Origin: Lepas anatifera
Taxonomy: Eukaryota; Arthropoda; Thecostraca; Lepadidae
NCBI GenBank assembly: GCA_034440635.1
Contig: JAOTON010002130.1
Span: forward strand, 1,441,501-1,505,500
Direction of reading: 5' to 3'
Length of the DNA stretch: 64,000 bases
Shown: positions 23,294 to 33,582 of the stretch, in pieces
Position numbering within the stretch: position 1 is the stretch's first letter
Layout of the letters: each line of letters starts with the position of its first letter
Position numbers and translations under genes: made by a program
The notes under the pieces: generated by a model
Told to the model about the DNA's origin: nothing
Seen by the model: only the letters and a program-made list of their open reading frames with translations
Database searches by the model: none

Positions 23294-23444
23294 CATAGCT
23301 GTAGGGACGTCCAGAATATTGGGGGAGGGGGCTAGGAGTATTTTTAGTCGTTTCTTTCCAGTCAACGCCATGGGGTCAATGGTTACGATCTTGAACGTCT
23401 AGGGGCCATGGTCCCTCTGCCCTCCCCCTGTTCCTACGCCTATG
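23294..23444. mobile_element. Short hAT-type MITE
   Basis: Left end CATAGCTGTAGGGAC, right end reading inward CATAGGCGTAGGAACAG. Flanked by CACTGGCT (23286-23293) and TACTGGCT (23445-23452), an 8-bp duplication with one mismatch. Its interior (tttccagtcaacgccatggg) is shared with sequences near 15266 and 16026. Confidence 0.75.
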
Positions 23445-23549
23445 TACTGGCTTACTCCCGAGATCATCATCTGCCGCTAAGCGAGACCATCTGTCGTGAC
23501 GCTATCTAGGGTTAACAAGGTTAGCATTCTTCCTTGGGTCCTATCACAA

Positions 23550-23700
23550 ACTTGGTGATGAGTTGCTCGGTGGATAGCATGTCTCCAGAGTCGCAGGTCC
23601 CGGGTTTAAGTCCCGGCAGAAACTCTGGATGAGTTGATCTGATCCCTCAAATCCCTCCCAACAAAATGAGAGTTGGCGACCCGGAATAACATTGACACTT
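23550..23700 (+). mobile_element. tRNA-derived SINE copy, plus strand
   Basis: Head with A box (GTTGCTCGGTGGATAGCATG) and B box (GGGTTTAAGTCCCGG); the body gagttggcgacccggaata is shared with the copy at 21418. The tail is truncated. Confidence 0.75.
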
Positions 23701-23818
23701 GCTGCGTTGTCAAAGCCTAACAATTGTGATCACCCCATTGCAAACCTGATCGTGAGCCGTAGCACCCAGTGCTATGGTTAAGGTCGATGTATGCCAGACA
23801 AGATGCCGCTTTCGACAG

Positions 23819-24023
23819 CTGGCTGTCGTCTCAGACAGCAAAAACAACCGGGCCTTCTTCACCATGCACGATTTCAAATTTGGCACCAAGATAGGAAACG
23901 ACGTATTGGGTCTGCCCCAGTTGATGCCGGAAAACATCAATTTGACTGTCACCAACACCAACATCTCGCATGTCGGCCAGAAGGACACCATCCTGATCGA
24001 CCTTGGTGTACTCACCAACCTTG
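23819..24023 (+). CDS. Exon 17 of large secreted-protein gene
   Basis: Acceptor ccgctttcgacag|CTG and donor AACCTTG|gtaagt; 205 nt, phase 0 to phase 1. The peptide has NNRAFFTMHDFKFGTKIGND, then NINLTVTNTNISHVGQKDTI and LIDLGVLTNL. N-L-T and N-I-S are potential glycosylation sites. The 'VTNTNISHVGQ' stretch again shows the repeat-module turn. Phase fits both neighbours. Confidence 0.82.
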
Positions 24024-24254
24024 GTAAGTGGCAACTTGGAGTGATTCCTACCCATTCAGAGATTGCAGGGATTTGAGAAAACCCTCGCGTTCGTAACCGC
24101 TTCCACCATCCGAACGGTAAACGAAATTGCCTTGCAAACGAATTGGCTGTGCCCATACCTCAACTATAACCTGGTCCGGCTGCATCTTTGGACATTGCGG
24201 CATGCTAGCAGAACGTTGCTGTCACGCGTTGGACACTGTTGCGGCCCACGCCAG

Positions 24255-24387
24255 GTTTGAGCCAGGAGCTGTACCGTGGCGTGGGTGGCAGCTCAGAGTG
24301 GACTGTCGACGTGGAGGTGTACATCCGCATCACGGATCACCCCACCCTGCGCACTGACGCCACCCAGAAACTCAGCATCAGCTTCGC

Positions 24388-24388
<1 letters not shown>
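24255..24388 (+). CDS. Exon 18 of large secreted-protein gene
   Basis: Acceptor gcggcccacgccag|GT and donor TTCGCG|gtgaga; 134 nt, two bases in (Gly codon), phase 0 out. Peptide SSEWTVDVEVYIRITDHP and TQKLSISFA: alternating hydrophobic strands. The donor is itself the start of a GA microsatellite. Confidence 0.82.

Positions 24389-24429
<41 letters not shown>
24389..24429. repeat. (GA)n microsatellite overlapping the exon 18 donor
   Basis: gtgagagaga... runs about 40 bp from the first intron base. Confidence 0.95.
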
Positions 24430-24430
<1 letters not shown>

Positions 24431-24710
24431 AATCACCCTACATGCATAGTGTCAGTGTTTTTAGACGCATTGGGTTCATAGAAGAGATTCTTGCAAAATT
24501 TTGGGGTTTCTAAGGCGGCCCGGGTCGAATAATACAGCGTTAGCTGTGCTTGTGTATGAACGATTAGCGATGTGAAATAAATGCCTCGTGTCGGAGATGA
24601 CGAGGGGGAAACAAATTAGTGCCTGTAGTTCCAGAGGACCCACTTCACGCATGTGACGCCCAGTTGGCACCAAAATGCGCTGACCATGTTGGGCCCTTTC
24701 CCTGCTACAG

Positions 24711-24838
24711 CTGGGCGACAGCACAATTCACGTGGCACGACAGGACGTCACAACCAGCGTACTCGGCACCGAGAAAATCCTGCTGGACACGCTGTTCACG
24801 CTGGCAGACGAGAATAAAAAGCAGTACGACAAGGAGAC
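24711..24838 (+). CDS. Exon 19 of large secreted-protein gene
   Basis: Acceptor ctttccctgctacag|CTG and donor GGAGAC|gtgagt; 128 nt, phase 0 to phase 2. The peptide has LGDSTIHVARQDVTTSVLG and LLDTLFTLADENKKQYDKE, ending in a charged segment. Phase continues into exon 20 to complete Thr. Confidence 0.8.
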
Positions 24839-25178
24839 GTGAGTTATGCTTAGTGTATGTAGCAAATATCAGCATGCAACACATTACGACCGGATACGGT
24901 ATTTGTGCGGGTAAACGTAGTGAAACGAACTGATGGAGTTTGACGAAGGTTTGACCCAGTTTCCATGCACAATTCCAATTAGGATCGCACGATGCATCCT
25001 CGGATACATTTACGATACGGATAGACCTTTGGGAATGGAAACCGAGTTTCAATCCGCTTCTCGACAATCGGTATCCACTCAGTTCTGGCACCGCAGTGTC
25101 CTTAAATTGGGAATTTTGCGTGGAAACCCACACCCAGACTTGATCAATTTCAAAACAATCAACAATTCAACAATTTTC

Positions 25179-25983
25179 CCGGTGTATAACACTGGCCCGG
25201 TGTAAAACAGTCCTCCAGTATATAACAGTCGCCCGGTGTATAACGCTCGCCCGGTGTTTAACAGTCGCGGGTATAACGTCCCGGTGTATAACACTCGCCC
25301 GGTGTATAACAGTCGCCCTGTATATAACACTCGCCCAAAGCATAACACTCGCCCGGTGTATAACAGTCGTTGGGTGTATAAGACTCGCCCGGTGTATAAC
25401 ACTCCTCCGGTGTATACGAGTCGTCCGGTGTATAAGACCCACCCGGTGTATAAGACTCGCCCGGTGTATAACAGTTGCTCTGTGGATAACACTCGCCCGA
25501 AGTATAACACTCGCCCGGTGTATAACAGTCGTCCGGTGTATAACAGTCGTTGGGTGTATAACACTCGCCCGGTGTATAACACTCGCGCGGTGTATAACAG
25601 TCCTTCAGTGTATAGCAGTCGCCCGGTGTATAACACTCGCCCGGTGTATAACACTCGCCCGGTGTATAAGACTCGCCCGGTGTATAACACTCGCGCGGTG
25701 TATAACAGTCGCGCGGTGTATAACAGTCCTCCAGTGTATAACACTCGCCCGGTGTATAACACTCGCCCGGTGTATAACACTCGCCCAGTGTATAAGACTC
25801 GCCCGGTGTATAACACTCGCGCGGTGTATAACAGTCGCGCGGTGTATAACAGTCCTCCAGTGTATAACACTCGCCCGGTGTATAAGACTCGCGCGGTGTA
25901 TAACACTCGCCCGGTATATAACGCTCGCCCTTGTGTTTAGTAGTCGTCCGGTGTATAACACTCGCCCGGTGTATAACGCTTGC
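25179..25983. repeat. 18-bp minisatellite (GGTGTATAACACTCGCCC type)
   Basis: About 44 units of an 18-bp motif with variants (agtcgcc, actcgcg, agtcctcc). Because 18 is a multiple of three, long repetitive open frames appear on both strands; none has coding support. The array ends 15 bp before the exon 20 acceptor. Confidence 0.95.
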
Positions 25984-25998
25984 CCTCGTGTGCTGCAG

Positions 25999-26175
25999 CG
26001 ATGAGCGTGTAGCGTTTTCTGTGACTCTGCAACACAACAATGACTCACGACTGGAGGGCGAGAACACCCGCGCCGTCATCATCTTCCCCCCTACATGACT
26101 TACGAGAACGGCTCGGCAGAATTCAACTCCTCCTCTCTGACAGTGTTGTTCAAGGGCTCCAGCGTCGCCCTGGTG
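25999..26175 (+). CDS. Exon 20 of large secreted-protein gene, frame broken by one base
   Basis: Acceptor ctcgtgtgctgcag|C and donor CTGGTG|gtgagt. The entry frame gives DERVAFSVTLQHNND and RAVIIFPP, then hits TGA. The exit frame gives MTYENGSAEFNSSSLTVLF and KGSSVALV in the phase needed by exon 21. The switch is at a run of six C (26086-26091), where seven would keep the frame. I infer a sequencing or assembly error, or a real allele with a frameshift. N-G-S and N-S-S glycosylation sites lie downstream of the break. Confidence 0.75.
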
Positions 26176-26569
26176 GTGAGTTTCTAGAAGTGAAGACGCG
26201 GAGGAAATAATGTTTGGAATGTGATGTTAGGTAACATTACTTATGATTTGACGATATGAAACGTGACTTGTAAAGATGGACTTTGTTGTTTTGGTGATGT
26301 CTGTATAAGAAACTGAATTAGAGTTTATTTATTCATAGTAGGGTAATATTTATTCCAAATGGAAGTATACACATCAAATCGTGAATAATAGGTTTGCACA
26401 GTCATGTGTCCTTCCCTACATTTACGACCGTCATGCCGTTTTATCCTTTCTATAAAAGCCATTTTTTCCAAGTATAGTTCACCGATGCAATGCAATAAAA
26501 GTCTATACACGATTCAATGAGATCTTCTATGGAACATTACTGTTGATGATTGTGCCTCCGTCGCCGCAG

Positions 26570-26768
26570 GTGGGCGAGATGTGGTTCGACGACGTCTACA
26601 CCATCACCTTCGCCGCTGAGATTGACCCGACGTTCGTACGCGGTCGTGGAAGCGGCTACGCCAACGCCACCACCATCGGGCGCGCCATCTGCAAGCCCAC
26701 CCTGGCCACCAACGCCTTCACCAGATGCGGACCCATGAGCTTCGTCATGTACGAGGTCATGAACCCAG
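26570..26768 (+). CDS. Exon 21 of large secreted-protein gene
   Basis: Acceptor cctccgtcgccgcag|GTG and donor AACCCAG|gtgcga; 199 nt, phase 0 to phase 1. The peptide has GEMWFDDVYTITFAAEIDP, ATTIGRAICKPTLATNAF and RCGPMSFVMYEVMNP. N-A-T is a potential glycosylation site and two cysteines are present. The donor is less typical (gtgcga), but exon 22 has the expected two-base start. Confidence 0.8.
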
Positions 26769-27020
26769 GTGCGAGAGATGTGCGCTTGATCATTGGGGGG
26801 GGAGTAAAGTAGCTTTGTCTTCAACGACGGTTTGGGTGGAATTCTGTTGAATGGACCCAATGTCATTTAAGTGGGACTTGCTTCGTGCAAATATTAATAA
26901 TTGTATAGCTCTCAGTTGCATTTGGTAAAGAAACACATCCAAGAGGACCAACAGCAATTGTTTGATGCCTGGAAGAATATTGTATTGGAAACCGCAAAGA
27001 TGATCGGATCGACGACTTAA

Positions 27021-28350
27021 TTAAAGGGAATATGGCACCATGGTGCAGTGGCAGATCCAGGACTTCATTTGGAGGGGCTAGGGGCTCGAGCCTCCCCATT
27101 ATTGCCTCGTTAGTTAGTTAAGGGCTTTTTATAAGGCGTTCTGTGCAAAGCACCTTTGCCCGCCTCTAAAGTATAGCCTCGGATCAGCCTCCGCTTATGT
27201 ATTCTATTGGGATTAATTCGAGCCTATGCATTTAGTAGAATGAAACGTACAGCTTCATTCTATTGGGCGCTTCTTTTGTATTTTTTAATAAGGCCTCATT
27301 TGTAATCTGATTCTCGGAAAGTGGGTGTTGATTATTTGAATTTACATGATCATTGGCGGACGCAGGGGGACATTCCGGCCATGCTCCCCCAAAGCGCTGG
27401 AGGGGGGCAAACTATATTTTGCCCCCCAAACGCCGGAATTTTTTGAAAAAAGGTGTTTAAACTAGGTCTGTAGAGCAAACAAAATATTTGTTCCCATCCC
27501 CCCCCAGAGCGATCATGTACTCGGAGAGGTAGCTTATACTAGGACTGTCGAGCACTGAAAAAGTTGTTTATACTAGGTCTGTACAACAAAAAAAATTTGC
27601 TCCCCCCAGGAGGAGAGGCAGATATGGGTTTAGCCCGCCAAAACTCGGGTCTGCGTCCGCCCCTGTACATGATAGAAGTTATCTAAAATTGCGGTCGAGA
27701 AGCGAGAAATGACTTCTATTTTGTTGCTGATTTATGTGTATTAGAACATTTGTCAAAATCACAATTTATAGCTGTATAAATGCTGTTTGGCCTGTTTGAA
27801 CAAATAAATGCATGCCCTTTCAACAAATTATTTGAAGTCTTTTATTTTCTCAACATATGCACGTAAAATACGATGCTCGCAGTCGCTGTTTAGATCACGG
27901 ATACTGATAAACAGGCGAAGGAGGTTCATTTCGATTTATACTAGATTGCTGCCAAATTACGCCCAAACTTGGTATATTCCAGCTGATCCTCCCAAAACTC
28001 ATTTTCTCCTAGAATTTGGTAGGAAAGGTAATGACGTCATCAGGGGAGGGCCAGATCTAGTAGGAAACTTGGTTGTACCCGTATTTGAAGTACCCTAGTC
28101 CAAACAGCAAAAACTTGTCCACGGCGCATCCGCAGCGGAGCTTGAGCGTGACGTCACTTTCCTAAAATCCCCTCGTAACACTTAAACATGACCGGGGAGG
28201 ACGGGGTCGGTGGGGGTGGATTTTAAATTTTTCTCCGCGAACGATAACTTCTGCGACAAATGAAATATGGATCAAGTGGTTTCTCGACATGCTCTATGAC
28301 ATGGCTATCTCAGCTCAAATCCCATTATGAAGGTGCCACATTCCCTTTAA
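27021..28350. mobile_element. Kolobok/T2-like TTAA element with nested insertions
   Basis: Left TTAA|AGGGAATATGGCACC (27021), right GGTGCCACATTCCCT|TTAA (ending 28350). Sub-terminal sequence (cttcataatgggatttgagc read from the right end) matches the element at 16067 and a right end near 46375. A hAT MITE is inserted inside, so this element is older. The length includes nested insertions. Confidence 0.7.
27351..27665. mobile_element. hAT MITE, second copy of the GGCGGACGCAG family
   Basis: Perfect 8-bp duplication TACATGAT (27343-27350 and 27666-27673). Ends CATTGGCGGACGCAGG and, reading inward from the right, CAGGGGCGGACGCAGACCC. Opposite orientation to the copy at 19792. Confidence 0.9.
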
Positions 28351-28605
28351 GAGCGAGTTTGGACTAGCCGTCAACGCAAAGGAGAGTATAAAAACAGGAA
28401 ATATCGGCTATGAGTTGTAACCAGGAGGCCCTTTATGATTTCCAAATTATCTAACTGTCATAATCATCCCAGTGCGGAACTTCTGGTGGTAATGCTACTC
28501 ACATAATAAAACTATTTGCACTGAACCTACCCTGCTCATCCAAACCTGACCTCATCGGTGTCATCTACTTCCACCGGGGAGTGAGTCTGTGCGTGTGGTT
28601 GACAG

Positions 28606-28710
28606 AGTGTTCAGAGGAGCTGCTGGCCCCACTCAGCGACTGTCACTTCTCTGCCTCGGCCTCGGTGGACAGCACTGGCGCCTACACGCCAGCCGGCGTC
28701 AAGGCTTCCG
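28606..28710 (+). CDS. Exon 22 of large secreted-protein gene
   Basis: Acceptor gtgtggttgacag|AG and donor GCTTCCG|gttagt; 105 nt, two bases in (Glu codon), phase 1 out. The peptide has CSEELLAPLSDCHFSASASV and TGAYTPAGVKAS. Two cysteines eleven residues apart precede the F5/8C domain. The last 49 nt of the exon are repeated twice in the intron downstream. Confidence 0.78.
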
Positions 28711-28944
28711 GTTAGTGAGCCACGTCCTAAAGGCTAGTGTGCCGTGGCCCAAAGGTTAGTGTGCCACGTCCTAAATGCTTCGGTGGACAGCACTGGTGCC
28801 TACACGCCAGCCGGCGCGAAGGCTTCCGGTTAGTGAGCCACGTACTAAAGGCTAGTGTGCCGTGTCCTAAAGGTAAGTGCCACGTCCTAAAGGCTTCGGT
28901 GGACAACACTGGCGACAACATGCCAGCCGTCGTGAAGGCTTCCG
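28662..28944. repeat. Threefold duplication of the exon 22 tail plus donor
   Basis: The exon tail (TCGGTGGACAGCACTGG... to GCTTCCG, 49 nt) and about 67-69 nt of intron are tandemly repeated, at 28662-28710, 28780-28828 and 28896-28944. Each copy ends in GCTTCCG|gttagt. The extra copies have no acceptor AG in front. Confidence 0.85.
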
Positions 28945-31036
28945 GTTAGTGGGCCTCGTCCTAAAGAAGAAACACCGGATAGTGCGAGCCAAATTACTTT
29001 AGATATGTGGAGAATTTGTGGGAGCACATGAAGAAAATTAATGAACTAATTTGCAGCGGCAGCTCATTCCCGCTGAGCTTGATATCCAAGTGGATCTCCC
29101 AACTAATGGGATATTGGAGCGAGCTAGCCAGACATTTTGGGTAGTTTTAAACCCGACTACGAAAGTATATTTTCATTCTGACCAATGTGTTTTCATCTCC
29201 ACAAATCAGTCACTTGAAGGCATAACGAGATTGTAGGTCAGTGGTTTCCAGGGGCGTAGCCAGGGGGGGCGGCGGCAGGGACAGCTACCCCTCCCTGAGG
29301 GCGCGAACGGCCCCCGGAGGACACGAGCCGCGCGAAGCGTGGCTCGCCCGCACTATGCCCTGTGGCCAAATTTGGCATTTTAATACCAGACAGGGCCCTC
29401 TTAAGCCCTCTTCAGCGCTCTATTCTGTAACAAGCAGGGCCCTTTTTACCCATCAGGGCCCTTTTGGCGCTGTTGCAGGGGCCCTTTTTCGGGGTGCCGC
29501 CCCTCCCTGAGCGAAATCCTGGCGACGCCCCTGGTGGTTTCCCAATAATTGTGATTGTCGTTGTTGTAGGTACGGAGGAAATAAAGCAAAAGAAAACAAA
29601 CCAAACAAACAAACAAACAAACCCAGCAAACACAACGCATGAAGTGTGGGTTTAGTACCCAACGTTCGGGTTCTAAACCCGAACATTCCACGCGGTAGGG
29701 GAGAGGGGGGGAGATCTGGGACGGGGGAGAAGTAGGACAGAGCCCTTTTCTCCGCCAGCTGCCGGTTTTCTCGATTATATTTTGCTGGCCCCACTACTGT
29801 CCTACTGCTCGCACATCACCATGGTGATACTTCCCCTTTTCGTCTGGCGGTGGTCGCGATACGCGAGTGTCAGCAAAATACTTGTTATTCTGAGGGTATG
29901 TTAAGTTGTTTTGTGTGATTTTTAGAACTGTGATGTGGCTGTTGTCTCGCTTTTGTATTTCTGTATACTATGCAGACGTAATGCCCTGAAATATATAACA
30001 TTGGGATTGATAGAATTCCGGTGCAGGAATACTTTGTTAAAAACGGCGACCTGGGGAGAAGTGGGTCTCAGTGTCCCAGTTCTCCCCGCAATGTCTCACT
30101 TCCCCCAAATGTAGATTATATGTAATGCGATTGATTATAGTCCCTGGAAGAAGGTTATTATGTGGTCATTTACGAGCGTAGGATTTGTAAAATTATCATA
30201 TTTTTAAGGTATTATCTTTCATTATAGTTATTTATCATCATCACACACATTAAAATCATAAGGGCCCCTACCATTTCACGCCGCAATTTAAAATCCAACC
30301 AGCATTTCATTTTAATTAAGATAGCAACATTTAGTATTTTGTTATAACACCATTTGTCTTGCGTTTGGATAGGTATTCTGAAGAGTGGATACATGCGGGA
30401 AGTGCAATGGGCTGGGACAGGCTGGGCGTATGTGCCGTGCACGGATGCCATCCCTGGTCAAATTTCGTACGTTTTTTACATGTATCGTGACTGAAGTGAT
30501 GTGGGGCTGAATGGTAAGGTGAACTATGAACTATGTCTCGCAGCTTTGCTTTTTTGCACTACTTAGCTTTGGTCGGATTCCTAGCCTTTTTCTGGACGCT
30601 TCGGGAAGTCTCTGAGAAACGTAGATGCTCAGAGTTATGATTGTTCCGCATTGTGCGGGCTTGCGGACTGGTTCGCCAGTCCGTGACATCTTTCCCCTGT
30701 TGCGCAACGCAAATGCTAAAACAATTCTAAAAAAGCAAACATCTCAGACGTTTTAACGACGAGCGACCCCATAACCTCTGGCGCTGTTCACCGCCATGCG
30801 GACCATATCGGAAAATCGACCTTAATGCCCGGCGGCACAAAGCTCCCGCAGGGCACCAAGTTGTTACGTTGACCGACCAGACATGCCCGACGTTTTGCTA
30901 AAGCGCTTATGGCGCGGCGACGGTAGGAAAATGGAGATATGGGCGTCGGGGGACTGTGTCTGGGGGCCGCCATCACTGTTGGAGCCGACCCTGCCGGTGG
31001 CCATGTTGAACCCGAGTTCGCTGCCGGCTGCTGCAG
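28945..31036 (+). other. Intron 22, remaining sequence
   Basis: Besides the MITE and a short (AAAC)n run (about 29594-29625), I see no supported feature. The exon 23 frame is open upstream to about 30933 (residues ...VAMLNPSSLPAAA), so an earlier acceptor for exon 23 is possible. Confidence 0.4.
29249..29533. mobile_element. hAT MITE (CAGGGGCGTAGCC family), copy A
   Basis: Perfect 8-bp duplication GTGGTTTC (29241-29248 and 29534-29541). Ends CAGGGGCGTAGCCAGG and, inward from the right, CAGGGGCGTCGCCAGG. 285 bp, non-coding; the second copy is at 37802-38081. Confidence 0.93.
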
Positions 31037-31212
31037 GCTGGCGTCCCCCTGTGCGCGACGACCCGGCCTGGGCCAAGCAGTACCTGCAGGTCATGTTTGG
31101 CGTTCCCACCCGCGTCTCCGGCTGGAAGGTCACCAACATCGGCAACAGGGCCGTCACCGAGATCGCACTGGAAGCCAGCAACGATGGCAACGTATTCTCC
31201 AGAAAATTCACG
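31037..31212 (+). CDS. Exon 23: N-terminal part of the F5/8 type C domain
   Basis: Acceptor gccggctgctgcag|GC and donor TTCACG|gtaaat; 176 nt, two bases in (Gly codon), phase 0 out. The peptide GWRPPVRDDPAWAKQYLQV followed by MFGVPTRVSGWKVTNIG matches the F5/8C signature (GWxP..., W.q..fg.p..v.g). Then EIALEASNDGNVF corresponds to the 'S.DG..W' strand. F5/8C domains bind lipid, glycan or collagen ligands on the cell surface or matrix. The open frame upstream could add residues of the domain's first strands. Confidence 0.82.
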
Positions 31213-32030
31213 GTAAATGCACGCCTCAACAGGGCATACCACCGGTGTGATGAGATTTGAGGGCGGCTAGAGGTTAGGATAGTATCAATAATGAGCGAGC
31301 ATCATCCAGTCTGTCTATGAGCACTAGTACCATTCACATTGTGTCTGACAGAGTGCTGTGATTACTTGCTAAAGCAAAACGTTTCCAATGAAAAAGTAGG
31401 CACAGGTAATTGTTTATCCTTGGCCAGACTTGCTAGAACTCCAGGGTAACTCAATGATAACGAGAAACAAATTTGACTCTTTACGCTGGCTCCCTGATAT
31501 AATTTGACGGACCAAAGCAAGTGAATAAATTTTTTCTTATGCGCATTGTGGGCTGACATCACAAAATGTGATAGAAATCTGATAAACTGTAGTAGAATCG
31601 GATTGGAAAAGTGAGCGGTCAGAGCCAAACATTTTTGAGTTGAAGGTGACCGCATACACCTCGGCGGAATACACTTTTACCAAACATATTTTTGGCTGTA
31701 GAAACTAGTAGCCCAAGTCTTGCGCAACTCAAATATGTGGACAGAGTAACGCAAGGATATAACTGGGTCAATGCTTCTCAGCTACTCAAGTAGTTAAAAT
31801 TGTCCTGTGACCCTCTTTTTCGTGTGGGGTCGCCAACAAGTATGTCCTTGGCAGCTATCAAATTATTCTGTCTACGATCTTAGCTTTTGATAGGCGACTT
31901 ATGTCATATATTTATGTCAGTGCTCAATGATTATCATACACGATGAGATCAAATCGTGGAGCCTTGCCTGACCATTCAGGACAATTTTTACTCATAATTT
32001 TTACTCTGCAGACTACAATACAGTCCCTGC

Positions 32031-32192
32031 CAGTGGCGGATACAAATGAGGCTGGGGAGAGCTCAGGCCCTCTTCCCGAAACTTCAGAATGCCTCTAGTA
32101 ACTGCTTAGTCGGAGACTGTTCTGAGACAGTGGAGAGGGAGGCCCGAGTCCCCCTCCCCACCCCCCCCAGAAATGTAGTGGAGCCACCACTG
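32031..32192. mobile_element. hAT-type MITE (CAGTGGCGGATAC family)
   Basis: Left CAGTGGCGGATACA, right reading inward CAGTGGTGGCTCCAC. Flanks GTCCCTGC and GTCTCTTC agree at six of eight positions. Related to the copy at 36873. Confidence 0.65.
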
Positions 32193-32239
32193 GTCTCTTC
32201 TCAATCATTTTATTAGTAAAATGCATTGCCATTCTGTAG

Positions 32240-32448
32240 TCGACTCACAAAGACGGTACCTGTGTTACATGGAATAGTTCCGACTGGACCCGACAGCCTG
32301 GACTGGACTTTTGGACGGTGCCGCTGTTGCAGGGCGCGGTCACTACGGGCGAACAAAAGGCTCTGCTGGCCGACAGCTTCAACGCGCGCTACGTCCGCCT
32401 CGTTATTCTGGCCGCCGGCCCTGAGACCAACGAGTACATCCACATCAC
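32240..32448 (+). CDS. Exon 24: core of the F5/8 type C domain
   Basis: Acceptor gccattctgtag|TCG and donor CACATCAC|gtaagg; 209 nt, phase 0 to phase 2. It contains WNSSDWTRQPGLDFWTVPL, LADSFNARYVRLVILAAG and ETNEYIHI. 'ARYVRLVI' is the conserved penultimate strand of F5/8C domains. N-S-S is a possible glycosylation site. The domain is completed by ELYGC in exon 25. Confidence 0.85.
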
Positions 32449-33360
32449 GTAAGGCTCTGTTGTGACGACGGAAACACTCGCGTTAAGAAGAAATCAACAG
32501 TCCCGGTGTAACACGTCTCTCTGGTTCTGAAATCCGTTCTGTTGCTCGCATTCGCCGTCCTTTTGTGTTCTAAGCCCTGGAGGGAAACCTGCTGACTAGT
32601 AGTGCTCAGAAGGTGCAGCAGATGGCAGCGCGGTTCTAGTGAAATGTCACATACTTGAATACTGCGATAGCACCTTTCATGCGTACCTGCTATCAGGGAC
32701 GCGCAATACATTGTTCATTTTGTGAACATCTAGGCCCTCTCGCAATAAAAATTGTTTGCAGGGCTGCGTAGGCGAATCCAGGAGCAACTTTTGGAGGGGC
32801 CAAACCAACGTTTTGAAGGGGGCTAATATCGAGAACAAATCCTGAAAAATAGTATTCTTCAAGATAAACAGCCAATTTTTTCAAGGCGGCTAAAAGATAC
32901 TATTTGAGGTTTTGGTGGTGGCCACGGCACATTTGGCCCCTCTTGGACCCGTCAGTGCAAGACTGACTACACTGCATTGATTTCCCATTTATCGACATAA
33001 TGGATAGAGAGAGAGTAAAGCCATCTTAGTTTCAAAACGCATAATTCTACCAAACATAACTGACAGGCTAGCAGCCATAGGCAGGTCCAGGGGGGCAAAG
33101 GGGAGCAGGTGCCCCACCATCGACCCTCTGCGCCCCCTGAAATGGTCACGGCACCCCCTGAAAGATCGAGGACGCCCCTGAAAGGTCGCTCTCCCAGGAT
33201 GCAAAAATCGGCGCGCACTGATAAGAGTTTGCGAATACCTTTTAAGGTTTTTCCGGTCAAAAGTGGTGCTGCCCTGGTCCGGATGGCGTCCCCCCACCCG
33301 AAGGTTCCCCCCCGATTGTCTTGCTTAAACGTTCAGCTCACTTAGCCGCCAGAAGCAATA

Positions 33361-33582
33361 TTAACACGCGCATTGACGGGGATCTGAGCCACCTTCGCTT
33401 TGACGGGGGTGGCGGCTACCCCCCCCTAAGATCTCGAGAACCACGCTAGGTAGCGAAAAACGGTAAACGGCGTTGGGTAGCCCATCCACTTTTCCATCGA
33501 AAATATTTGGAACATTTTTTGGTCAGGTCACATTTAAAGTCACTAGAGGTCAAAACATGCCGTCATAGGGATAACATGTAAA
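33361..33582. mobile_element. Truncated foldback-family end
   Basis: Begins TTAACACGCGCATTGACGGG, the same terminus as the neighbouring palindrome, and contains ggtggcggctaccccccc and GGTCAGGTCAC. It directly abuts the full element. Confidence 0.65.

Larger units (their letters stand above)
26769..28605 (+). other. Intron 21 with nested transposons
   Basis: Holds a Kolobok-like element (27021-28350) containing a hAT MITE (27351-27665) and a partial copy of the CAGTGGCGGATCCA family starting at about 27045. The remaining sequence shows no coding signal. Confidence 0.55.

Noticed and set aside
25079..26082. Open frames of YNTRPV / RVLYTG type repeats on both strands
   Set aside because: 18-bp tandem repeat; no splice or composition support, and it overlaps an intron of the plus-strand gene.
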